DNA from: Lamellibrachia columna
Taxonomy: Eukaryota > Annelida > Polychaeta > Sabellida > Siboglinidae
Direction: 5' to 3'
Assembly (NCBI GenBank): GCA_963662155.1
Contig: OY759262.1
Span: 64,552,263-64,616,262 of the forward strand
DNA length: 64,000 bases
Position 1 is the stretch's first letter. Every line of letters starts with the position of its first letter. Position numbers and translations under genes: made by a program. Below the pieces are notes generated by a model. That model was given only the letters and a program-made list of their open reading frames with translations. It ran no database searches and was not told the DNA's origin. This document shows, one piece after another, positions 44,318 through 53,903 of this stretch.

Positions 44318-45403
44318 TTTCAAGAATCTTTAACAAGATTTAACAAGATTTGCCATCCTGAGATATATGTCAACCTTGTTTTTAAACATATTGACGCTGC
44401 TAGCAGTTACACAATCTGTAGACAATTTGTTCCATTCATTTAATGTCCTCTGTGAGAACGAGTGCTTCCTGATGTCCAATCTACATTGATCCTTTACTAA
44501 TTTTACCTCATGTCCTCTAGTTCTGCTATACTTCTTGAGTGAGAAAAAAATATTTCTATCAATATTTTCATACCCATTCAATATCTTAAAAACTTCAATC
44601 TGATCTCCTCTTAACCTCCTTGTCTCTAGAGTTGTTAAACCACATTCTTTCAGGCGTTCTTCATAACTAAGGTATCTCAGTTCTGGAATCATTTTAGTTG
44701 CTCCCCTTTGTATGCTTTCAAGCGTATCTATATCCTTCTTACGATATGGTCTCCATGCTTGTATACAGTATTCTAAATGAGGTCTAACTATTGCTTTATA
44801 AAGAGGTATAATTAACTTGTTTCCCTTGTATGTTATGTTTCTTCTAATCAATCCAAGAATTTGATTACCCTTTGACGCTGCAATACCACACTGCCCTGAA
44901 ACTTTCATATCAGCGCTTATTGTAACTCCTAAGTCCTTTTCATTTACAGTAGTACCCAGAACAGTATCTCCCATTTTATAGTTTACATTCAAGTTCCCAT
45001 GTCCTGTATGTAGGCATTTACATTTCCCAAAATTTAACATCTGCCATTTCTCAGACCATTTCACTAATCTGTCTAGATCGTTTTGTAAATGTTGTTTATC
45101 ACCATCAGTATTAACCTTTCTAAACAGTTTTATGTCATCCGCAAATTTCAGTACGTTACTTGTTATATTGTCGTCCAAGTCATTTATATATTTTAAGAAT
45201 AATATAGGTCCTAATACTGATCCTTGAGGTACCCCACTCAAAACCGATTTCCAATTTGAAACTTCTCCATCTACTACAAATCATTGTCTTCTGTCAGTGA
45301 GCCATTGTTCTATCCAGTCAGTTATGCTATCCCCGATACCATGGGCTTTTAATTTAAGTAGTAATCTTTGATGTGGCACTTTGTCAAAAGCTTTCTGAAA
45401 ATC
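44318..45403 (-). mobile_element. CR1-type LINE, 5'-truncated, minus strand
   Basis: Same subfamily as 48734-50047. The minus-strand 3' end shows the AAATCTTGTT decamer tail, but most of the 3' UTR and the last codons of ORF2 are gone: CTCAGGA is joined directly to TGGCAAATC. The 5' break is at CAGATTTTC... in the LDFQKAFD block of the reverse transcriptase. Confidence 0.9.
44330..45403 (-). pseudogene. CR1 ORF2 fragment with stop and 3' deletion
   Basis: Read on the minus strand it begins FQKAFDKVPHQRLLLKLKAH and reaches WLTDRRQ, where CAA is followed by TGA; the sister copy has CAACGA, so the stop is a C-to-T change at a CpG. It continues through LSGVPQGSVLGP, then FADDIKLFR (FADDTKLFR in the sister). 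The catalytic Asp pair is still readable. One codon is missing in WQMLNFGK. The deletion at the end removes the natural stop, and the frame runs a few codons into the tail. It is non-functional. Confidence 0.88.
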
Positions 45404-46147
45404 TTGCAGTAGAACGACCAAGAACTGGGCCATTGATGGCTGATTATTCACGCATAGTTGTCACTGTCTCGATTAGTTTGTCAGTTTGTCAACAGAGTGC
45501 ACTGGAGAATGTTCACATCGGCCAAAGTATAAATCTTTGGTAAATATATCACAGCTCTAGCCTCAGCGCTGCTAGTAAAGGTAGTGCTAGTAATACTTAA
45601 TTGGAAAGTTTTTCATGAGATATGATCTGACACATGCTCTAAGACTATCTTTCATCTGTAGTTCATGCTGCATGTTTAGTATTAATTATTTATTAAGTGG
45701 TTATTTAAATATACTTAGGCACTGTGTCCTTTAAGTGGAATCAGATAATCAGGCTGTTGTTTCCTGCTCATATAGTTTTTATTGGGTGTGTTCTGAATTG
45801 TATATTTTATCTTCTGATTAGTATCTGCTATCAGCCATTGTTCTGCAGTCGCTTTGTCACTGTCAATAAGAATCAACTTCCCCCTCCTGAAGACAAAGTC
45901 CCTGACAACCAAGTCACAGATCACTATTAAATCTTCCATTGGCGACAAGGTAAACATTTGTTAATGCTGCTAGCAAATTTCTATTTTGAAAATCTTAAAA
46001 ATAAATATGTTAAAATATATTCTTTCATCAACCTGCTGGACAAAAATCCATCAAATTCTGTCATTTTATCTCCAGAAAATCAACATACAAACTCACTTTC
46101 ATTTGCATATGGTGCCAGCTATCCACTAGAAATTTTAATCTGGCCGC
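45404..46147. other. No gene confirmed; LTR/primer-site-like motif
   Basis: Unassigned. TTAAATCTTCC followed by TTGGCGACAAGG near 45927-45950 resembles an LTR end followed by a retroviral-type primer-binding site, but no LTR pair or gag-pol frame was found. Confidence 0.35.
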
Positions 46148-46268
46148 AGCATAAATGTTGTAGTCTTCAAATATGACCAAATAAATGTTGTAGTCCTCAA
46201 ATATGACCAAATAAATGTTGTAGTCCTCAAATATGACCAAATAAATGTTGTAGTACTCAAATATGACC
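46148..46268 (+). repeat. 30-bp tandem repeat, 4 copies
   Basis: Unit AATAAATGTTGTAGTCCTCA followed by AATATGACCA. Confidence 0.95.
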
Positions 46269-48559
46269 AAACAACCTGTTCAAAAATAATTTTGCATGCA
46301 GTAAAAAATTGTCAAAAGGGGGATCGCCTGAAAACCACTGGCACTTGATTCGTATGTCATGAACCCTGAGGTACAGTAAAGTGATCCGTCCCTGTCAAAT
46401 TTGCTTGTAAAGACATCATATGGTTATTTGTCTGGTGGCGGCGCTACAAGCATATCACATGACCACTGTCATGTGACACAAACAGGAGGACTGAATTTGT
46501 AATTTATACTTTATATAATTTAATTCATGCAAAATTATGCAAAGTTTTTGTAAGACATTGCAGCACATAAGGAACACATGTATTGTAGTTCCCCAGTTAC
46601 ACGCGATATTATCATATTAGGGCATATTTAACTCTCGCAGTTTATCAGCGACACATTCAGAGATATGAACTTTGAAACACTGCTGTTATTGAATGCCTGA
46701 GTCTGAGGATGAAAATTTACAGTGGTATTTTTCTGGGGTGATGGAATGTGAACCCCTGGGGTAGGGTGAAGGGTGAACCCATCACAATCAATTTGCACCC
46801 TAAATTGGTGTTAATATGATGAAAGATAATGTAAAGCATTCACAGTAACAAATAGTAGCAAGTTGTGTTTTTTTGATTGAAGGTAAAGTCTTTTCATGGC
46901 GAGGCAGTATTGTTTGGTGAAGAGAACCATTATCTGGTTGTGGTTGTCTTATCAGAGATAACATCATTGGTTGAAGACTTGGTCCTGGGTGTGTCCCTGT
47001 GAGAGTGACCAAGGCTTTGATCTGTCATGTGGTCAGTGGTTACAGTGGGTGGGTGACCACTGGAGGGGTAAGACCACTTTTGATCTTCCTGTTTATTGTT
47101 TCACATGAATGTAGGGCATATTAAATTGCGATATGTGAATTTAAACAATTCATTCATATGATGTGACATAAGTGCAATTGAGCAGGCATATTCACAGGTT
47201 TGTTTGTAGAAGCTATTGGCTGTGAAATAGTGCATTTTTTTTTAAATTTAACAGGTGGGATTTATGGAAATTTTTCTGCAGTTGGCCACGTTGGCGCATA
47301 AATACATGGCTATTTTTGTAAAAATTGATGGGCATTTTAAAAGAGCTAGCGATAGGTGATTCTGAAAAAAATTGGTCAACATGTCAATGAGATGATGGCA
47401 GTTGTGAAAAATTTAAAGAATTTTTTATGGTCACGTTTTCTTATAATCAGACAGTATGTTAACATGGCCACCGATGCAATATTCTACATAGCTCTAACCC
47501 CTGGAGGGGCAAACTGGGACTAACTGTATATGTACTAGTCATCTGTGAAAGTCACACGAAATGGGAGACAACATGTTGCAGAGGCAGGGACCGACCGGAC
47601 CGACATCTTGCATCTATAATTTTTTTAAACAATTCCACCACAAACTTAATCCATTCTACAAGGGACTGTACTATTGTTACCAATATCTAATTGACAACAA
47701 ATATTACTGGGAATTAGATCACATTTAAAGTGTGTTTTCCCATTTAATTCTATTGGACTGTAATGGAATAACAACAGTAGCCTTTCCTGTCTCCTTTGTG
47801 GAAGTTATTTGAAACCTGCGGCATATTTGTAAAAAGGATATTAAGCAAATCCCCGTCTCAGCGGGCGCCTTTTGTTGGAGGCATTATGCTGAGGAAATTG
47901 CCTCAGTTGGAGCAGGGAGTTGCTCCCAAGAGACAAAAGCCTTGTGACTTCCTTTGATGTCACCCACATTTGCATGACAGCTGCCCACCCTAGGAAAGGT
48001 GATTAAATCAATTACAAATGTATTCATTGAAGACGATACTGCAGCCGTAATAAATCCAATTTTGATTGTGTTTTTATGTAACTCTTCTGCTGTCTGTGAT
48101 CCGTCTTTGTACTCTGTGAATTAAGCACCCTTTCAATTGGGATTTGAGTCCATGTCAAATCATACTCAAAGTTCACCAGCAGTAATAAGGATAATTATTT
48201 GGGCATTTAAGTTTTATTTTTGATAACATTGCTAGTCAGACTGGAGCCGTACTACCATATAATATGAGACAGGATGTTTGTTGGTCATTCGAGATGCTTA
48301 TTTATGGTCATATTCAATTGTTTTATTGTTGCAACGATAGCCAAACAACATGTCATGTTTCACAAAGAAACAGTCAAACATTCTTGAATAAGCCCAGCAT
48401 GGTATTGCTGATGGAACACATTTTCCAGTGATTGTCATTAAAATATGTAGTTTTATTACTGGAGAAATTGTGAAAGGGTTATGTTTTTTATGTATGTATT
48501 TTAGTTGTTTATCTGTTGATAACCTAACCTAAGGACAGTTCCTCTTGTTCGATGATATA
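46269..48559. other. No gene seen
   Basis: Unassigned, moderately AT-rich sequence. I see no domain-bearing frame, TIR pair or strong tandem repeat. Confidence 0.4.
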
Positions 48560-48716
48560 GGATCAGTGGGGAGTGGTGGTCTAATGGTTAGAGCACCCGC
48601 CTGTCGATCGAGATGATGGTGGTTCGATTCCACCTCCGCCGTTTCGAAGCTTGGGCAGTTTCGTTCACCCCACTTTGCTCGTGTCTTTCGGAAGAGACAC
48701 TGAAAGCTGTTGGTCC
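48560..48716 (+). mobile_element. tRNA-derived SINE head (copy 3), best-preserved pol III boxes
   Basis: GTGGTCTAATGGTTAGAGC is a good A box and GGTGGTTCGATTCCACC a good B box with a perfect 5-bp T-arm stem. GCTTGGGCAGTTTCGTTCAC follows as in the other copies. After that the body differs (TTTCGGAAGAGACACTGAAAG), so this may be a related SINE with another body. It is not a functional tRNA: I see no matching 7-bp acceptor stem. Confidence 0.7.
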
Positions 48717-48733
48717 AAACTCCTGCGTTAGCT

Positions 48734-50047
48734 CAAGAATTCCTCGTTAAGCATAAATTATTAAATTCATCTCAACATGGATTCCTTAAAGCGAGGTCAT
48801 GCTTAACAAATATGTTATGTTTTTTGGAAGAAATCACTAAGTGGATAGACGTGGGATCGCCAGTAGATATTATCTACTTAGATTTTCAGAAAGCTTTTGA
48901 CAAAGTGCCACATCAAAGATTACTACTTAAATTAAAAGCCCATGGTATCGGGGATAGCATAACTGACTGGATAGAACAATGGCTGACTGACAGAAGACAA
49001 CGAGTTGCAGTAGATGGAGAAGTTTCAAATTGGAAATCGGTTTTGAGTGGGGTACCTCAAGGATCAGTATTAGGACCTATATTATTCTTAATATATATCA
49101 ATGACTTGGACGACAGTATAACAAGTAACGTACTGAAATTTGCGGATGACACAAAACTGTTTAGAAAGGTTAACACTGATGGTGATAAACAACATTTACA
49201 AAACGATCTAGACAGATTAGTGAAATGGTCTGAGAAATGGCAGATGTTGTTCAATTTGGGGAAATGTAAATGCCTACATACAGGACATAGGAACTTGAAT
49301 GTAAACTATAAAATGGGAGATACTGTTCTGGGTACTACTGTAAAAGAAAAGGACTTAGGAGTTACAATAAGCGCTGATATGAAAGTTTCAGAGCAGTGTG
49401 GTATTGCAGCTTCAAAGGGTAATCAAATTCTTGGATTGATTAGAAGAAACATAACATACAAGGGAAAAAAGTTAATTATACCTCTTTATAAAGCAATAGT
49501 TAGACCTCATTTAGAATACTGTATACAAGCATGGAGACCATATCGTAAGAAGGATATAGATATGCTTGAACGCATACAAAGGAGAGCAACTAAAATGATT
49601 CCAGAACTGAGAGACCTTAGTTATGAAGAACGCCTGAAAGAATGTGGTTTAACAACTCTAGAGACAAGGAGGTTAAGAGGAGATCAGATTGAAGTTTTTA
49701 AGATATTGAATGGGTATGAAAATATTGATAGAAATATGTTTTTCTCACTCAAGAAGTATAGCAGAACTAGAGGACATGAGGTAAAATTAGTAAAGGATCA
49801 ATGTAGATTGGACATCAGGAAGCACTCGTTCTCACAGAGGACAATAAATGAATGGAACAAATTGTCTACAGATTGTGTAACTGCTAGCAGCGTGAATATG
49901 TTTAAAAACAAGGTTGACACACATCTCAGGAGGGCGGGTTATAAGTAGATGAACATTGTTGGACTCTCGATAAGCCAATGGCTTCCTTGTCCACTTGCCA
50001 TCTGGGCCTTTGGCTTGGATGGCAAATCTTGTTAAATCTTGTTAAAG
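48734..50047 (+). mobile_element. CR1-type LINE, 5'-truncated
   Basis: Homology to the 10.7-kb copy starts at GAATTCCTC (EFL) and runs through the stop to the AAATCTTGTT tail. It begins about 20 bases after the SINE head. Its last 230 bases are almost identical to 1-235. Confidence 0.92.
48737..49948 (+). CDS. LINE ORF2 partial: reverse transcriptase and C-terminal domain (CR1)
   Basis: 404 codons, open throughout. The frame begins EFLVKHKLLNSSQHGFLKAR, the start of reverse transcriptase block 2, and has YLDFQKAFD, GVPQGSVLGP, the catalytic FADD (FADDTKLFR) and the C-terminal SFSQRTINEWNKL. The endonuclease and the first RT block are missing through 5' truncation, so it cannot retrotranspose by itself. 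The open frame extends upstream to 48710, but those codons come from the flank and include no ATG; no real start exists. Compared with the 904-codon copy at 11.1 kb the protein is similar but clearly another subfamily. Confidence 0.88.
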   Translation, partial: EFLVKHKLLNSSQHGFLKARSCLTNMLCFLEEITKWIDVGSPVDIIYLDFQKAFDKVPHQRLLLKLKAHGIGDSITDWIEQWLTDRRQRVAVDGEVSNWKSVLSGVPQGSVLGPILFLIYINDLDDSITSNVLKFADDTKLFRKVNTDGDKQHLQNDLDRLVKWSEKWQMLFNLGKCKCLHTGHRNLNVNYKMGDTVLGTTVKEKDLGVTISADMKVSEQCGIAASKGNQILGLIRRNITYKGKKLIIPLYKAIVRPHLEYCIQAWRPYRKKDIDMLERIQRRATKMIPELRDLSYEERLKECGLTTLETRRLRGDQIEVFKILNGYENIDRNMFFSLKKYSRTRGHEVKLVKDQCRLDIRKHSFSQRTINEWNKLSTDCVTASSVNMFKNKVDTHLRRAGYK

Positions 50048-52484
50048 ATTGGGCTGTTTGGAGTATAACTACTTGAGACTGTTCTATTAGTGTTGTTGAT
50101 AGTCACCAGGTGTCAGCATGGGTAGTGTATTGAAAGACATGATAGAGACACAATTAAATTCATGCTAGAGATATTAGATAAAGGCATCCTTTGTGAATCT
50201 GTATCTTCAGATGTAAGTAGCCCCAATTATCTTCCAAGCAAGATAAGCTGCTGTTTCCTGGGAAACGAGCAATTATTTTTTTACACATGGAATCACAAGA
50301 ATTAGAATCATGTTTTTAAACTGGATTAATTAATTAACAAGCACTTGTGACAATGGACTATTTACCCAGCTATCAGTTGATATGGTCCAGAAAATTGGTG
50401 TAATTAGAAAAAAGGTTTCTTAAAAAAAATCTCTGAATCCTTGAACAATAATATAAAATTAATGATAGCTAATTGTAGTAGTTACATTTTCATTAAATTA
50501 GTTAATTTATTTGTTGCAGTTTTGTCCCCAAACTCGTATGTTGGGGCTGGATAGGGTAAAGAACATAGTAAGACCTTGGCTGTGAGTAAACGCTGGATAT
50601 TATATTATAAAGCATTTATCTTTCGGTAGAAAAAAAATCATGAAATGATTACCGGTATGTGTAATGGTGATGCGTTATCATAGGTTACATTACGTAGGTT
50701 AGTTATTACATTATGTAGAACATCACAGTAAAGCACCATCAGGTGTGATAATAATATATAATGCATATAGAGTGCAATACCCTTAAAAAGATCAAAGCTC
50801 TGCACATATTTAATTAATTAATAATACAATAGTAAGTAATGTATAAAATAAATGTCTATGAATGACAATAAAATAAAAGATAAAGAAAAATATGTATGTA
50901 TTAATAGATGATTAATTTATAACATAAATACTGATGTCATAAGTAGAGCATTATTAAACAAATTAAACTATGTAATTTTTAAACCAGATAAAAACATCGA
51001 CTGATAAAATGTCAGCAATATTCCACCAGGAACAGGTGTGTCTAAAAAGCTGTGGCTCTGTAAGATTATGTTTAGTTCAAGTTACCATTGTGATAGACTA
51101 CCCTCTACTCAAACATTTGGTTTGAGTTAGCACTCTTGCAGTGCATCGTGGGACATGGGATATGATATGGCACCTTAGCTCTTTCATGACCATCACCATG
51201 TGTTGTGTTTGCTGGAGCATGTCGGGTTCAGCCACGCGTGATGACAGATGGATTGCCTACTGAAGGAGTGACCACAGTGAAAGCAGAACTAAAACAATTG
51301 GTCCAAACAATTATGTTTTAAGTGCCACAAGTTAGCTAGGTGTGAATGTAATTTCTCTGTGGTGATTGATATGTCTCGCTGCTCTGTGGTGGATGTGGGA
51401 TACATAATGGTTATTGATTTGTTTAAGTGCTGTGTTCCTTATGGAAAACTGTCACGCTTGAGTGATTCCTGGTGATGTTTGTGACAGCTGCTGGTGGGAA
51501 AGTGGAACTATCAGGTGAAGGGAAGAGGAAGAAGATGTTAGAGGAAAGGGAATGAACCATGTAGGAGTATGGTTTATTGTGGGGAACTGTGTGTCTTAAG
51601 GACATTTTTATTGGATCTTTAAAGAGGAAGCCCTGATGGAAAACATTTTACCTTCATAAAATTATATATGGGGTTACAAAGATTGGGAAAGGGAAAGGAA
51701 GAGGTTGGGGAAATATTGGGATGTTTCAACCAGAGTTACTGTGACATGAGGAATTGGAATGAAATGATAACATGTGAAAGTGAGAATTGTAACAGGAGGA
51801 GATTTACCATAATTAGTTTAACATTTGTTTGTACTTTTACAGTGAGTACTTTGACAGCCGACACTTGACCAGGTATTTTACAAGTGGGAGCAGATCACCT
51901 AGAGTGGTGTGAGGGTGAGCAACAGACCCTGGAGGGGTGGACAAAACAACCCTTATGAATAAAATATTAGAGGAATGTAACAAAGAATGACACTGCCATA
52001 GAGTTTTTGTGTGACACAGTGACTCTGTAAAAGTTTGTCATTTGAAATAGTGTCACTGACAGGTTATGTTATGTTATATGACACTGACAAAGATGGACAC
52101 CATGACAGTCTCAGCAGTGACACAGTGACACAATGACAGTGTCCACTATGACACTGTGGCACTGTGATGATGTCTGAACTTCCCCCTACCCTGATTGCAG
52201 TGGTCGGTCGTTTCCCTATCCCATCTCCCATATCTCACATTCTCCATCATCCTGGATTTATGAAGCGCAGCTAATGGGGAGTAAGTTATTGGGAGACAAG
52301 GCTGTTACCTGGTGGCAGCAGCTGGGGTTTACCTGCCCCAGCTGTGGCTGGTGCAGGTTCATGGCCAGGTAAATCATAAACCTAGCATGTGGCTAGTAGG
52401 TTTATAAACCTGGCATGTGGCCAGTAGGTTCATGGACACCCAGGGGAAGAACAACTATGGAGATGGGTGGAGAGAGAGAGAAAG
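50048..52484. other. No gene seen
   Basis: Unassigned. Very AT-rich between 50280 and 51000. From 52020 to 52170 short GTGACACTGTGA words recur irregularly. Confidence 0.4.
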
Positions 52485-52580
52485 GGAGGTAGGGAGGGAG
52501 GGAGGGAGGGAGAGATAGAAAGATGGAGAGACGGACAGATGAATGGGAGGACACAGGCAGGCAGGCAGGCAGGCAGGCAA
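52485..52580 (+). repeat. GGGA and GGCA tetranucleotide runs
   Basis: GAGGGAGGGAGG at 52489-52512 and GGCAGGCAGGCAGG at 52556-52579. Confidence 0.95.
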
Positions 52581-52582
52581 GA

Positions 52583-52660
52583 AGGTTTAACAAGATTTAA
52601 CAAGATTGCCATCCAAAGTAACAGGCTCCAGATGGCAAATAGAAAAGGAAGCCATTGACT
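52583..52660 (-). mobile_element. Very short CR1 3'-end insertion
   Basis: On the minus strand it reads CAATGGCTTCCTTTTC, TTGCCATCTGGAGCC, GGATGGCAATC and two AAATCTTGTT decamers. That is only the last about 75 bases of the CR1 3' UTR and tail. Confidence 0.75.
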
Positions 52661-52911
52661 CATTGCGTGAATTTTCCATCTGTGCGTACACCCTGTCATA
52701 TCAGATCAGTCAATTCTGTTTTTGAATATTTATACTCTAATATTTAGCTCTTAGTCCATAATTTAGTCCAATAATTGTTCATATGGAGAGAATGGTGATG
52801 TCTTCATATTCAGTCCAAATGTTAGATGGTAGGAAGGGACAAACGCAATCAAGAACTACCGATGCACAAATAGCATCAACGAAGCATTCTCTCATTCTGT
52901 GGTTTCTGCTC
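52661..52911. other. No gene seen
   Basis: Short unassigned spacer. Confidence 0.5.
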
Positions 52912-53308
52912 TTCTCTTCTGTCGAACGAAGCACTCGTTGACTGGAGGTGTCTTCTGTCGAACGAAGCACTGGTTGACTGGAGGTGTCTTCTGTCGAACG
53001 AAGCACTGGTTGACTGGAGGTGTCTTCTGTCGAACGAAGCACTGGTTGACTGGAGGTGTCTTCTGTCGAACGAAGCACTGGTTGACTGGAGGTGTCTTCT
53101 GTCAAACGAAGCACTGGTTGACTGGAGGTGTCTTCTGTCGAACAAAGCACTGGTTGACTGGAGGTGTCTTCTGTCGAACGAAGCACTGGTTGACTGGAGG
53201 TGTCTTCTGTCGAACGGAGCACTGGTTGACTGGAGGTGTCTTCTGTTGAATGAAGCACTGGTTGACTGGAGGTGTCTTCTGTCGAACGAAGCACTGGTTG
53301 ACTGGAGG
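52912..53308 (+). repeat. 36-bp minisatellite, 11 copies
   Basis: Unit TCTTCTGTCGAACGAAGCAC followed by TGGTTGACTGGAGGTG. The open frames on both strands are 36-bp artefacts. Confidence 0.96.
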
Positions 53309-53451
53309 AAGTCATGAGCTGTTGCGATATTTGCACAAGTCTTGACTGTCTTTTTATTGTTAGATTGCAGGACCCCAAAATTTATGCCTCGCAATAAAAT
53401 CGTTGCGTTTCCGGCCACAGAAAAGTCATCAGCTAAGTCTAAGTTGTTCTG

Positions 53452-53690
53452 AAACCACATTCGCAAGGTGTGAACGATTTCCCTGTCTACCCCAATGGCA
53501 ATTACCCTGGTCATTCACAAAAAATCCATCTTATTCGGAAACCACAATCCCATGGAGTGAAACGTTTTCCTATTTATGTTCACAGGCAATTATCCGTCTC
53601 TAACAAAATTATTCTTTTTCTAAAACCACATTTTTAGGGTGTGAAACTTTTCTATTTACCCTTATTGGCAATTACTCCGGCACTGACAGG
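53452..53690 (+). repeat. Old 84-87-bp tandem repeat, 3 diverged copies
   Basis: Three blocks start with AAACCACA (53452, 53539, 53623). Each continues with GTGTGAA / GAGTGAAACG / GTGTGAAAC, a TTTCCTRTTTA-like word, and GGCAATTA. Divergence is much higher than in the other arrays. Confidence 0.75.
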
Positions 53691-53903
53691 TCGTTGTATG
53701 AAACACTTGACTGTTAACAAATTGGATTTTAAACGCATAATGACTACATGTAGGTAGGGTGTAGTGGAGAGAATCAAATGTCACGCCTTCAGTGCTTCAC
53801 AGCCATCAACTGTCCATACCGTCATCGCTTGAGTGCATTTCATTGTTGATTATAAATATGCTGTTTAATTGGCAAACTCTACTGAATGGGTTTGCTATGA
53901 AAG

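Noticed and set aside
48566..48640. A functional tRNA gene
   Set aside because: A and B boxes and a T-arm are clear, but no matching acceptor stem is seen and the SINE body follows.
48710..48736. Start of LINE ORF2 at 48710
   Set aside because: The codons before GAATTCCTC come from flanking DNA and begin with TTG, not a real start.
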